Shown here in pieces: positions 16,276-24,225 of a stretch of DNA of 38,005 nucleotides. The DNA is from a virus, in IMG/VR virus record IMGVR_UViG_3300044712_002644, positions 1-38,005 of that record. The stretch is one strand, 5' to 3'. Position 1 is the first letter of the stretch. Every line of letters starts with the position of its first letter. The notes beneath the pieces are model-generated. The model did no database searches and was not told the origin of the DNA. It worked only from the letters and a program-made list of their open reading frames with translations. The position numbers and the translations under genes were made by a program.

Positions 16276-16761
16276 TTAGACAGCCACGTCGATCGTCAGA
16301 GCGGTCGTATCCTTTGCCAGGATGCAACCCAGGCCGTCGGCGTCCGCTCCGGAGTCGTCGTAATTCGCGATCGCCGAGGTGGCGTCTGCAATGACCGGCT
16401 TGCCCAGCGTGACTGTCGCACCGGAGCGATACGGCAGCTGAACGACTGCGATCGGACGGAACGGCTTTGCGTTCGTGCCGGAGGGGGTCAAGCGATCGAC
16501 CGCCACCGTCAACAGGTAGTCTGTTGCGCTGCGACGTTCGAGGCCGACGATATGGCCCATCGGAATTGCGTTGTTGGCTGTGCGGTCAACTTCATAGTTG
16601 CCCGTGAAGCCGAATGAAACCGGCTCGTTGATGGCCGCGTTGAGGTTCTCACCTGCGGAGGTGGAGGTCTCAAGCAGCGCTGCCAGCGTTGCGGTGGCAA
16701 TGCACGAAAGCGTCAAGAGTGCGCTCGTGTTTACCGGACCGTTTAAGGTTGTTCGTGACAT
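16276..16761 (-). CDS. Head decoration/cement-like protein
   Basis: This 161-residue protein immediately precedes the major capsid gene, the usual position of decoration proteins. The pattern includes a beta-rich core with A-I-P-M-G-H-I-V-G (65-73), then strands with LTVAVDRLT and IAVVQLPYRSG, and a GCILAKDTTALTIDVAV C-terminus, similar to capsid cement proteins (DUF2190-like) but longer. An N-terminal helical arm (about 10-45) rich in Ala, Leu and Thr precedes the fold. The ATG is preceded by AGGAG. Assignment by context and composition. Confidence 0.65.
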   Translation of the reverse strand: MSRTTLNGPVNTSALLTLSCIATATLAALLETSTSAGENLNAAINEPVSFGFTGNYEVDRTANNAIPMGHIVGLERRSATDYLLTVAVDRLTPSGTNAKPFRPIAVVQLPYRSGATVTLGKPVIADATSAIANYDDSGADADGLGCILAKDTTALTIDVAV

Positions 16762-16836
16762 GTTATTATCTCCTATAAAAAATGATTGATCTTATTTGGA
16801 AATCATCCAGCCGCTCCTGCTTACCTCCACTGGCGA

Positions 16837-17286
16837 TCAGATAATGGTCTGCACGCCATTGGTATTGGCGAACGTGGCCGCTTTTTCTTTGTCGTCGGTT
16901 GTGGTTTGGCTCTTATCGTCCGGAGACGCTGACCGCTTCTCCGACTTCGCCTTCCAGCTGTCGTGCTCTTTCTGCAGCACGTCAAGATCGAGCGCTTTCA
17001 GGCGGTCAACTTCAACCTTCCGTTCTGCGTCGTCTGCGAACTTCACAACGTTGTTCATCAGCGTTGCGGTTGCGTTGACCAGGCTCTCCCGGTGCGCATC
17101 GATCGCCGATTTGTTCTTTGCCGCTGCAGCTTTCAGCTGCTCGTTCTCGGCTTTGATCGGCGCCATTACTTCATCGACCGTCTTATCGACAACCGACTGG
17201 ATCGCTGACAGCAGCTGCTCATCGGATGCGCCATCGCCGACCTCGATCACTTTATCCGTGCCGAGGATCTTCATGAGGTGTTTCAT
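16837..17286 (-). CDS. Nested scaffold protein from internal start
   Basis: An in-frame ATG at 17284-17286 inside the protease gene is preceded by AAAAGGAG eight bases away, as good a site as any in the phage. It would give a 149-residue protein equal to the C-terminal coiled-coil part: LLSAIQSVVDKTVDEV, then a KAENEQLKAAAAKNKS helix and a charged tail. Lambda produces its scaffold Nu3 in exactly this way from within gene C. The arrangement gives excess free scaffold plus a few protease-linked copies. Translation from this start is inferred. Confidence 0.75.
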   Translation of the reverse strand: MKHLMKILGTDKVIEVGDGASDEQLLSAIQSVVDKTVDEVMAPIKAENEQLKAAAAKNKSAIDAHRESLVNATATLMNNVVKFADDAERKVEVDRLKALDLDVLQKEHDSWKAKSEKRSASPDDKSQTTTDDKEKAATFANTNGVQTII

Positions 17287-18192
17287 AGATCGTACTCCTT
17301 TTGTTTTGGATGATTGGTTGCCCAGTTCTTTGCGGGCTTTTTCCTGCTTGATGGCCGACTTCACATCATCAAGCGTGCTGCATTTCTCCAACTGCTCTGC
17401 AGACAGAAGCTGCCGTGCTTCCTTTACCACGGCGACTGCGTTGTCCGCGTCTTTTGTAATTTCTGCCTCGAATTGTGCACCGAGCCATACGAGCGATACT
17501 TCCAGCCCCTCAGCTTCCTTGCCGGTGACATTGCGATATTCAAAGTGTGTGATCTTCCCGGCCCCGTCCTGGATCGCCATGAATCCCGGCGCCGTGAATC
17601 CGATCGATACGAACTTCCAGATCCCTGAATCGATCTTGTCTACCAGCTCATTGTCGCTATTGAGAACGTATCCTTTCACGACCAGCCACTTGACGCCGCC
17701 CTCCACAACGGTCCAGGCTTCGAAGATCTTCCCGAACGGCATGTATTCCCGCTTATTGTGCATATACAGCCAGCTCTTGCCGACGATCGTCTTGGCGAAT
17801 GAATCGATCACCTCATCGGAGAAGCGTTCCATATCCCGGTCGATCTTGTTATTGGCCACCTTGATGGTGTAGACCGATACTTCTTCCTTCTTCAAGGTCT
17901 TCAGAGCGAACTTATTGATCAGCGCCATGTCTGCATCGGTGGCGGATACTTCCTTCTTTCCCACTCCCTCGGATTCTTTGTGCATCTTCCGGCCGGTAGC
18001 CACCTGAACGAACTTCTCGATGTGCTGCTCGCTTTGGTAGATCTTTGCCGGGAACAAGAGGAAGTTCTGACCGCCGAGGTTCTCCACCTTCACATTGTCC
18101 GTCTTCGTCTCCCTGAGATACTTCGAAACCAGTGATGTCACCGACTCATCGGCCGGGACACGGTAGTTATTACGTGACGCTCTGATGATCAT
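16837..18192 (-). CDS. Prohead protease fused to scaffold
   Basis: The 451-residue protein combines a serine protease with a C-terminal scaffold. The protease part shows the HK97-protease pattern: a W-L-Y-M-H-N-K-R-E-Y-M-P-F-G-K-I stretch with candidate catalytic His145, and K-F-V-S-I-G-F-T-A with candidate Ser196. Residues about 255-300 are a linker. The scaffold part (303-451) is a charged coiled coil with a Lys/Asp/Ser-rich tail. The ATG overlaps the stop of a tiny lipoprotein gene (ATGA). It would cut scaffold and the capsid delta domain. The first 100 residues are longer than in typical members and their role is unclear. Confidence 0.85.
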   Translation of the reverse strand: MIIRASRNNYRVPADESVTSLVSKYLRETKTDNVKVENLGGQNFLLFPAKIYQSEQHIEKFVQVATGRKMHKESEGVGKKEVSATDADMALINKFALKTLKKEEVSVYTIKVANNKIDRDMERFSDEVIDSFAKTIVGKSWLYMHNKREYMPFGKIFEAWTVVEGGVKWLVVKGYVLNSDNELVDKIDSGIWKFVSIGFTAPGFMAIQDGAGKITHFEYRNVTGKEAEGLEVSLVWLGAQFEAEITKDADNAVAVVKEARQLLSAEQLEKCSTLDDVKSAIKQEKARKELGNQSSKTKGVRSMKHLMKILGTDKVIEVGDGASDEQLLSAIQSVVDKTVDEVMAPIKAENEQLKAAAAKNKSAIDAHRESLVNATATLMNNVVKFADDAERKVEVDRLKALDLDVLQKEHDSWKAKSEKRSASPDDKSQTTTDDKEKAATFANTNGVQTII

Positions 18193-18329
18193 ATTCCGCT
18201 CCGCATTATTTTAATTTGAAGAGTGTCCCTGGTTGCGCCGCTTGTTCTCACTTTTGAGTCATCTGATGAGACCGGGCTTTGACAGCCGATAATAAAACAT
18301 AAAACAAAGACCGCTATCACTATTTTCAT
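18189..18329 (-). CDS. Small lipoprotein in the head gene block
   Basis: This 46-codon gene fills the gap between portal and protease. Its ATG has GGAG ten bases upstream and its stop overlaps the protease start (ATGA), so it is almost certainly translated. The sequence starts MKIVIAVFVLCFIIGC, a lipoprotein signal: a basic residue, an apolar core and the lipobox I-I-G-C with Cys16 as the lipid-bearing residue. Ser/Asp-rich residues follow (QSPVSSDDSK), with a polar 31-residue mature part. Phage lipoproteins are known to block superinfection by DNA-injection interference (for example T5 Llp). Location in the head operon is unusual; function is inference. Confidence 0.75.
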   Translation of the reverse strand: MKIVIAVFVLCFIIGCQSPVSSDDSKVRTSGATRDTLQIKIMRSGI

Positions 18330-18383
18330 TTTTCGATTACTCCGTTGTGAGTGTGCTTGGTGATTGCGCCAGTGACGCCTTCC

Positions 18384-19664
18384 TTAATTCGTGTACGGAC
18401 GACGTTCTGATTCTCGCTTTCCTTCTTCGGGTGTGATCCATCCTTGTGCGACTCGGAATTCGATGTTCTCAAGTCTGACCTGCTCTGCTGTTTCATTTGT
18501 CTCCCTCGTTTCTGCCTGTCCTTTGGAATCGTCGATATCAACATTGTCCCACTCAAACCAGTAGTCCTCTCCCTCCAGCCATGCAACCTTTCCCTGGAGA
18601 TCCAGCCAGTTGCGGACTGCCTTTCGTGCCAATGGAAGAAGCTTCGTCTGCCGCTGAGCCGCTTCATGGAGGATCTGTTTGAGCTGGTTCGATGAGAGAC
18701 GCTCGGTCGTGCTCCAGTTCTGGTTTAGCATCCATCCCGGAAGGCCGGTCACCACTGTCAGCTGCTCCATGAATGCTCTGTTGGTTTCCGCGAACTCACG
18801 CTTCACAGCTGTTCCACCACTTGGCTCCCCGACAATCTGCTGCTCGACCTTGACGCCCTTCGGCAGCTGCTGGTAGTGGTCCTTTGCTTTTCCAAGCTGT
18901 CGAGCGGCGAAGATAGCTTTCATTCCTTTGATGATTCCCGTTGCCGCCTTCTTGATATCATCATCTTCGATATCCGCTGAGCCTTCAGCGCCGATCAGAG
19001 CGAGGATCGATTTGTCTCCGAATCTTACCCAGTCCTTTTCCACTGACTGCCATATCCGCAAAAGGACATCGGAGGTTACTTCCAGATTCCACAGGAGCGA
19101 ATAATATTCTCCTCCCCGGTCGTCGTATGCCAGGCTCTGGATGAAGTCATCCGGGATGATCTGTTTCGCTCCCATGAACTGACTCTGCCACAAGGTCCTC
19201 TTACCTCCTGGCTCCGTCCGAAACGTGAAGGAAAGTGCATCCGGGACCTGGATCCTGTTGATGTTCTTCCCGCGGATATCCCTGATCATTTCACCGATCG
19301 CGAATCCCTGTTCGAGACTCATGTTCGAGATCTGGCTGAGGTATTCGTTCACTCCGTAGTTCTGGATACCGCCGAGAGAGTCTGCGTTCCTGACCGGGAC
19401 ATTCAGGAAGAACTCATCGATAAACCGCTGCTTCCGGTCATTGCTGGCGTAGACTTTCAGTGTTCCGTTCATCAGCGTCAGGGCCTTGATAGCTCTGTCA
19501 ATGACCGGGATATTATATCGCAGCTCGCGATACAGCGAACGCTCGGTCAGATTGTTCCACTTCCTTCGAACCTGTCCGGACTCGATCCCGGTTGTCGTTT
19601 CTCCCTGAGGATCGTTCTTGCTTGTCCGTTTCGCCTTATCTGTTTCGAATCCGAGTATCTTCAT
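18384..19664 (-). CDS. Portal protein
   Basis: The 426-residue protein lies directly downstream of the large terminase (ATGA overlap) and upstream of protease and capsid genes, the standard portal place. Residues 35-75 (SLYRELRYNIPVIDRAIKALT) are the usual opening of portal proteins that start with a helical clip region. Residues 295-335 contain AETNRAFMEQLTVVTGLPGWML followed by a helix, the typical portal pattern before the stem. The C-terminus has an acidic helical tail. The dodecameric ring would drive DNA entry and joining to the connectors. Length is at the lower end of the family. Confidence 0.85.
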   Translation of the reverse strand: MKILGFETDKAKRTSKNDPQGETTTGIESGQVRRKWNNLTERSLYRELRYNIPVIDRAIKALTLMNGTLKVYASNDRKQRFIDEFFLNVPVRNADSLGGIQNYGVNEYLSQISNMSLEQGFAIGEMIRDIRGKNINRIQVPDALSFTFRTEPGGKRTLWQSQFMGAKQIIPDDFIQSLAYDDRGGEYYSLLWNLEVTSDVLLRIWQSVEKDWVRFGDKSILALIGAEGSADIEDDDIKKAATGIIKGMKAIFAARQLGKAKDHYQQLPKGVKVEQQIVGEPSGGTAVKREFAETNRAFMEQLTVVTGLPGWMLNQNWSTTERLSSNQLKQILHEAAQRQTKLLPLARKAVRNWLDLQGKVAWLEGEDYWFEWDNVDIDDSKGQAETRETNETAEQVRLENIEFRVAQGWITPEEGKRESERRPYTN

Positions 19665-21247
19665 CGTTCGTTTCCAGTGAATGAAAGTAAATCGCCGGTG
19701 GAAGATCGCTTCGCGTGTTTGCTCAGCCTGTTGATCGCCTGAACCAGGGCGTCGTTCAAATCTTTATACTTCCCGTTAGGGAACCTCAAAATCCCCTGCC
19801 TCTCGTCGTCCAGCAGCTTGTCATAAATATGCCGGGCAACGTAGATCCTTCCATTTTCTGCCATCGGTGTCGCGAGCGTTGTCCTGGTGATCTTGTCACC
19901 ACCATCAACCGGCACTTCCTTGGCCGCTATCCCGAGCTTCTTCAGCGTTTGCTTCGCGCTCTTGCCTGATGCCTTCTTTTCGATGTAGTGCGGTGCCTTC
20001 ACTTTCAGCATCCATCGAATCAGTTCCGGGAATTCAAGCCATTCAACCCCGAGATCGATCAGGTAGATTGATTCATTCTTCGGATTCCACCCAGCCCGTA
20101 TGAAGGCCGACGCTGCGTTGTCTTCGTCGTCCGTGTAGGCTGTATCCCAGTCACTTCCCACATCGATAAGCTCAGGAACGTCTGTGACATCGAAGATCTT
20201 TTCTTCCGGGAACCAATCACGCTTCCACAGATTTCCCTCCGGAGCAGATGGCCTTTGCTGATAGAGCGACATGAAGACGCGACGGTTTCGGTTCTCAAGA
20301 CGCTTGAGCTTCTCGGTTGTGAATAGCTCCGGGCAAAGAGCCTCTCCTTCAGATCTCCAGTCCGGCTCGACCGTGCAGGATGCAGGGAATTCAATTGGAA
20401 GCTTTTCCTTGACCGCCTCGAAGTTGACGATGTGCCAATGCTCTGGCTCGTATTCTTCGCGGGATAGCAGCTGACCGGCAAGGTCTGCCTCATGCCATCT
20501 CGTTTGAATGATGATGACCGCTCCGTCAGGTTCAAGCCGGGTATAGAAATCGGAGTCATACCATTCAAGAAGGTCCGTCCGGATCTTGTCTGAAGCAGCC
20601 TCTTTGAATCCCTTGATCGGGTCATCGATGATGAGCAGGTGAGCACCCTTACCAGTGATGGATCCTCCGCTACCAACTGCCCACATGATTCCGTCGTCCT
20701 GCGTATGCCATTCTCGTGGTGAGCTGGCTTCTTCCTTGACAATCCTTCCTGTGGCGCGGTAATAATCCCGAGCTTTCCGGGAGAGGCCAAATGATAGCGT
20801 ATCGGCATGTGAGGTAAGTCCAATACCGTGAGCTTTGTGCTTCCACTGGTAATATCCCGGGAATAGCCTGCTGGCTGTTTGGGACTTGTAATGTCGTGGA
20901 GGCTCAAATACCATAAGGCGCTTCCGCTTCCCATCGGCAACGGCCTGCAACGCATCGATGAGCTGCTCATTGTGCCGGTAGAACGGATATCTCGGCTCAA
21001 CATGTTTGATATATGACCTGAAGGAACCATACTTTTCATTTTGTTCTGCGATCTCGGCTTCGTAGCGTCGCTTCTCCTCGCTCTCCTTCTCCTGCTGCAT
21101 TGTCCGCTTGCGATATTCAAGTTCTGCCTCTGCCTGAATCTGCACATTACTTAATCTGATCTGGCTTAAGGACTTCAAGAGGGTTCTCTCCCATTCGCAG
21201 GCGGTGAAGTTGTTCAAGTGAACAGGTGGAGTAGTCGATCTTCCCAT
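19661..21247 (-). CDS. Terminase large subunit
   Basis: The 528-residue DNA-packaging motor has an ATPase and a nuclease domain. Walker A-like motif FEPPRHYKSQT is at 114-124 (Tyr stands where most members have Gly), Walker B LLIIDD at 204-209, and the coupling motif TRWHEADL at 249-256. The RNase H-type nuclease acidic residues lie at SDWDTAYTDD (365-374), with later D-L-N-D-A-L at 496-501. Residues 45-75 are a charged helical arm. The ATG at 21247 overlaps the small-subunit gene by 101 bases; a GTG at 21142, next to the small-subunit stop, is an alternative start. Supplies translocation and cutting. Confidence 0.95.
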   Translation of the reverse strand: MGRSTTPPVHLNNFTACEWERTLLKSLSQIRLSNVQIQAEAELEYRKRTMQQEKESEEKRRYEAEIAEQNEKYGSFRSYIKHVEPRYPFYRHNEQLIDALQAVADGKRKRLMVFEPPRHYKSQTASRLFPGYYQWKHKAHGIGLTSHADTLSFGLSRKARDYYRATGRIVKEEASSPREWHTQDDGIMWAVGSGGSITGKGAHLLIIDDPIKGFKEAASDKIRTDLLEWYDSDFYTRLEPDGAVIIIQTRWHEADLAGQLLSREEYEPEHWHIVNFEAVKEKLPIEFPASCTVEPDWRSEGEALCPELFTTEKLKRLENRNRRVFMSLYQQRPSAPEGNLWKRDWFPEEKIFDVTDVPELIDVGSDWDTAYTDDEDNAASAFIRAGWNPKNESIYLIDLGVEWLEFPELIRWMLKVKAPHYIEKKASGKSAKQTLKKLGIAAKEVPVDGGDKITRTTLATPMAENGRIYVARHIYDKLLDDERQGILRFPNGKYKDLNDALVQAINRLSKHAKRSSTGDLLSFTGNER

Positions 21248-21719
21248 CGAAGATCATTCCAGAGATCTTCTTCGGAGCATCGAAACCCCGGATCTCCGCT
21301 CGCTTTGCGTAGCACCACCGGACTCCTTCGAGGAATTTCACATCACCAAGCGACTCATACTCACTCAGCTCTGCCGTTGCTTTGTCATTCGCCTTCCTGC
21401 TCTTCTTCACCTTTACCGGCAGCAAGGACCGTTCCCACCCACGCCAGTATGTCTCCTCGAGGTGATTGATCCGGGCAAGTTCCTGAGCTTTCGCTGCATC
21501 GAACTCCTCAACCGATTCCTTCAGCCATGCCTTCCGGATCTTCTTCAGGTAGTAACTGACCAGCTGCTGAGTGATCGGCTTCTCCGGGTTCTGCTGCGAC
21601 AGCTTCTGAGCGATGGTCGCTTGGTCATACCGCTTGAAATGCAGTCCGGCGATATCGGCCATGAGCTTTGCCTGCTCGGTCGGAGTGAATTTCGTGGCTG
21701 TATTTGATTTATTGCTCAT
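21147..21719 (-). CDS. Terminase small subunit-like DNA-binding protein
   Basis: A 190-residue protein just upstream of the large subunit. The N-terminal half carries a helix-turn-helix shape (about 25-65: YDQATIAQKLS then ITQQLVSYYLKKIRKAW). It is followed by a coiled-coil stretch (about 70-100) and a basic region (105-112, VKVKKSRKAN), as in small subunits that recognise packaging sites and assemble into rings. The C-terminal tail (about 155-190) is likely to dock the large subunit. ATG preceded by an AAGGG-type site, nine bases after the methyltransferase stop. Confidence 0.8.
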   Translation of the reverse strand: MSNKSNTATKFTPTEQAKLMADIAGLHFKRYDQATIAQKLSQQNPEKPITQQLVSYYLKKIRKAWLKESVEEFDAAKAQELARINHLEETYWRGWERSLLPVKVKKSRKANDKATAELSEYESLGDVKFLEGVRWCYAKRAEIRGFDAPKKISGMIFDGKIDYSTCSLEQLHRLRMGENPLEVLKPDQIK

Positions 21720-21728
21720 ACAAAGCCC

Positions 21729-23123
21729 TTAGGACAAAGCCCAGGTGATCTCCTTACCGTTGATCTTCACGATGTTGTCTCCGCTCAGTTTTACATACCG
21801 GGATACGATTACATCGCAGTAATTCGGGTCCAATTCCAAACCGATACAGGTGCGGTCAAGCTGCTCGCAAGCAATTAAAGTGGTGCCGCTGCCGAGAAAA
21901 CCGTCGCCGACTATATCGCCAGCCTTGCTGCTATTCTGCACCTGGTAAGCGATGAGATCTACTGGCTTCATAGTCGGATGCTCTTCGCTCTTTGTGGGTC
22001 GATCGAACTCAAGGATGGTGGTTTGTGTCCGGTCTGAATACCATTGATGGGCCTCGCCGGTTCTCCAACCATAGAGGCAAGGCTCGTGCTGCCAGTGATA
22101 ATCATTCCGACCCAATACCATTTGATTTTTCTTCCAGATCAGGCATTGGGATAGCTTGAATCCTGCATCGATGAACGCCTTTCGGAAATTCACTCCTTCG
22201 GTGTCTGCGTGCCATACATACCAGCTGGCGCCGAGCTTCGTGTGGCTTCGGAAATTGGTGTAGAACTGCAGGAGGAAGTTGTAGAAATCATCCGGAGTCT
22301 TATTATCGTTCAGGATGGTGAGTGCGCTCCGTGTTTTCCCGGTGTAGTCGACGTTATAGGGAGGATCGGTAACCACGAGATCAAATTGAACTCCCGCGGC
22401 GACCTTCTCTACATCTTCCAGGAGAGTGGAATCGCCACATAGGACCCTGTGCCGACCCAGTTCAATGATATCCCCGCGTTGGATGATGGTCTCTCGGGGA
22501 AGTTCGGGAACATCGTCTTGCTTCACCACCTTTTCCAGCAATCGCTCAACGGATTTTGCCAGCTCATCGAATCGGAGATCTGACGCCAGGTCCGGCATGG
22601 AAACATTTATCTCGTCCAAGAGGGTCAGCAGTTCCGAGGTATATTCTCCTGCGATCGCCTGGCTGTTGGCGGCGATGTTCGCGGCGGTGTGGCGAGCCTC
22701 GGTCCAGTCTACTTCCCGGTATTTGAAGCGTTCTCCTCCCACGACGATAGATCCTTCGGCTGTGGTGCCAGTGGCTGTCGGTGGGTCATACCGGCGATCG
22801 ATCTCGATCGTGGCATAGTCGGAAAAGATGGAACTGCGTTGATGTCCGGAGATGAGGCGTTTATTGCTGTTGTTGAAGACGATACCTGAAAGATCCCCGA
22901 ACTCTTCCATCGATCGCTTCAGCGCGGCTTTGGCTTCGTCGTCAATGGTGCGTGGATTGCGTTCCCAGGGTTTCAGTTCTTCCATGATTGATTGGGTAGT
23001 GAATAAAAGCGCCGGGGGAGCTACCCCCGGCTGTTCGTCGTATGGGCGGTCCGTAACCATCAGGGATCTTCGTCTTAAAGGGAAGCAGCTTCTTCCAGTC
23101 CAAGCGTGAAACGTTGTCCCCAT
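21729..23123 (-). CDS. ParB-like domain fused to DNA methyltransferase
   Basis: The 464-residue protein has an N-terminal ParB/sulfiredoxin-like domain (about 42-135) with a GHQR box at 93-96 and the opening I-M-E-E-L-K-P-W-E-R-N-P-R-T. A DNA adenine/cytosine-N4 methyltransferase follows: DPPY at 253-256, HPTMKP at 382-387, and FLGSGTT at 409-415 (cofactor binding). DPPY before the FxGxGTT motif marks a beta-class enzyme. The ATG has an AGGTG site; Met47, just before the ParB-like domain, is an alternative start. It likely protects phage DNA from restriction, or marks packaging DNA. Located before the terminase genes. Confidence 0.9.
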   Translation of the reverse strand: MGTTFHAWTGRSCFPLRRRSLMVTDRPYDEQPGVAPPALLFTTQSIMEELKPWERNPRTIDDEAKAALKRSMEEFGDLSGIVFNNSNKRLISGHQRSSIFSDYATIEIDRRYDPPTATGTTAEGSIVVGGERFKYREVDWTEARHTAANIAANSQAIAGEYTSELLTLLDEINVSMPDLASDLRFDELAKSVERLLEKVVKQDDVPELPRETIIQRGDIIELGRHRVLCGDSTLLEDVEKVAAGVQFDLVVTDPPYNVDYTGKTRSALTILNDNKTPDDFYNFLLQFYTNFRSHTKLGASWYVWHADTEGVNFRKAFIDAGFKLSQCLIWKKNQMVLGRNDYHWQHEPCLYGWRTGEAHQWYSDRTQTTILEFDRPTKSEEHPTMKPVDLIAYQVQNSSKAGDIVGDGFLGSGTTLIACEQLDRTCIGLELDPNYCDVIVSRYVKLSGDNIVKINGKEITWALS

Positions 23124-23206
23124 GTTTCACCTGACATAACCGCGATGTTGAGGCTTTACCCTCGTCCGGACCTATGGTATTTTCAAAGTGAGAAGCGAGT
23201 GTTCAT

Positions 23207-23246
23207 AAAAAAAATACCCCCACCTGCTTGTCGACAAGTGAGGGTA
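23207..23246 (-). terminator. Intrinsic terminator ending the accessory operon
   Basis: On the minus strand a stem of TACCC-T-CAC and TTGT pairs with ACAA and GTG-G-GGGTA around a CG loop, with a small bulge. It is followed by eight U residues (23214-23207). This is a textbook intrinsic terminator and the best in the window. It stops minus-strand transcripts coming from the early/accessory genes and isolates the late operon. The stem includes the perfect 12-base palindrome CTTGTCGACAAG at 23226-23237. Confidence 0.85.
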
Positions 23247-23385
23247 TGTATCAAACCGTGGAGGATTTGATTGTCAGTCGGAGCGACCTTCTGAACACTG
23301 CAAATATAATCTAAGGGCTAGGGGGTATGCAATAGCGAGGTAGGAAGGTTTTCATTATATGCCTATTAAATATGAACGATTTGCT
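23247..23385 (-). promoter_or_regulatory. Gene-free leader region with possible promoter elements
   Basis: No gene is seen between the 51-residue ORF and the methyltransferase gene (23124-23385). On the minus strand a TATAAT element (23359-23354) lies 110-150 bases upstream of the terminator, but no good -35 box is found. A second element TATATTTG (23308-23301) fits the Bacteroidota-type -7 consensus TAnnTTTG, with TATTG about 21 bases before it. Either would yield a short RNA ending at 23207. These are weak assignments by eye. Confidence 0.3.
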
Positions 23386-23541
23386 TCAAAGGTTTTTGGA
23401 TTTTTCAACGATCACATGCATGAATCCAATTTCTCCTTCGCTGGGCATCAAGCTGATTTCAAATTCGTGCCACCAGTTCTCCATCGCCTCCTTCTTCTCA
23501 GCGGTTGTTTCTTCATTCGAATCATCGATAATCATTGTCAT
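23386..23541 (-). CDS. 51-residue acidic protein, unknown function
   Basis: An ATG with GAGGA seven bases upstream opens a 51-codon frame ending in TGA. The sequence (start MTMIIDDSNEE, then helix AEKKEAMENWWHEFEIS, ending HVIVEKSKNL) is acidic with an amphipathic helix and a Trp pair. It is the last gene of the accessory region, directly upstream of the terminator leader, and adjoins the zinc-ribbon membrane protein. No homology recognised, but site, composition and tight spacing support it. Confidence 0.6.
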   Translation of the reverse strand: MTMIIDDSNEETTAEKKEAMENWWHEFEISLMPSEGEIGFMHVIVEKSKNL

Positions 23542-23542
23542 T

Positions 23543-23986
23543 TTAATTCCTCGAGATTTTATCTTTCAAATCATCCGGCATCTCTTTCCTCGGTGCGTTG
23601 AAATCGATCGTGTGACGTCCGGTCCCGGGAGGTGCGATCGATGGATCGATCCAGGGTTTCTGCTTCGCTTTCTCCGCTTCTCTCCGGAAGTGCTCTTGAG
23701 CGAACCGGGCCTGTGACCAATAGACATCCAGCGATATGGTTTGATACTCAACCGATGCCGGTCGCGGTTCATAGCAGTTCTGGCATGACTGCTGATTATT
23801 CCAGTAGAAGGGATACTGCGTGCGGTTCCATTGGCTGCAGGAGGGACATCCCCAGCATTCTACCATGACCTCGGGATCCCACTGAATTCCCTTTTGGCTA
23901 ATGTTCTGGTGCTTTGCTGGTTCAATCCCCTGAACGATCAGGATGATTATCCCCGCGATGATCAATATGGCAGCGAATAGCTCCAT
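23543..23986 (-). CDS. Membrane-anchored zinc-ribbon protein
   Basis: A 147-residue protein with an N-terminal transmembrane segment (about 4-19, ending at VQG). Two Cys pairs CWGCPSC (about 44-50) and CQNCYE (about 68-73) form a zinc ribbon. A helical, charged C-terminus (about 88-147) follows, with YWSQARFAQEHFRREAEKAK. Topology implies a cytoplasmic zinc-ribbon domain tethered to the inner membrane. Its start overlaps the stop of the next gene upstream (TGATG). Role unknown: a membrane-bound regulator or a host-interaction factor is possible. Confidence 0.6.
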   Translation of the reverse strand: MELFAAILIIAGIIILIVQGIEPAKHQNISQKGIQWDPEVMVECWGCPSCSQWNRTQYPFYWNNQQSCQNCYEPRPASVEYQTISLDVYWSQARFAQEHFRREAEKAKQKPWIDPSIAPPGTGRHTIDFNAPRKEMPDDLKDKISRN

Positions 23987-24225
23987 CAGTTTTTACTTTT
24001 CAGCACTTCGATTTTGATTCTATCGTTCTCCACCGTTTCGACGGCATATCCTTCCGGGATCTCCTCCCCGTCCCAGGGGACCCGTGCGACCGAATATTCC
24101 ATGTAGTCCCCTGAAAGTACGGTTTTTTTGAGCACACATGCACGTATATTTTTCTTGTAGTGCTTCTCGTAAAGGTTCTCGGTGAAGGTCTTATCGAGCC
24201 ATTTCGATATCTGGATGAGGATCAT
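23986..24225 (-). CDS. Small phage protein, unknown function
   Basis: This 79-residue protein overlaps both neighbours by one and four bases. It begins with a helix (KWLDKTFTENLYEKHYKKN) and has a beta-rich second half (VARVPWDGEEIPEGYAVETV). No membrane segment or metal motif. The sequence is compatible with a small DNA-binding or inhibitor protein, but no family is recognised. Tight packing and proper ATG overlap support it as a real gene. Confidence 0.6.
   Translation of the reverse strand: MILIQISKWLDKTFTENLYEKHYKKNIRACVLKKTVLSGDYMEYSVARVPWDGEEIPEGYAVETVENDRIKIEVLKSKN

Noticed and set aside
20059-21147. 362-codon minus-strand frame overlapping terminase
   Set aside because: Composition is Ser/Arg-rich and it covers the conserved terminase motifs in another frame.
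22942-23130. GTG-start frame before the methyltransferase
   Set aside because: Overlaps the methyltransferase N-terminus in another frame with no coding-like sequence.
23226-23237. Perfect palindrome CTTGTCGACAAG as an operator
   Set aside because: It is the tip of the terminator stem, which explains it.
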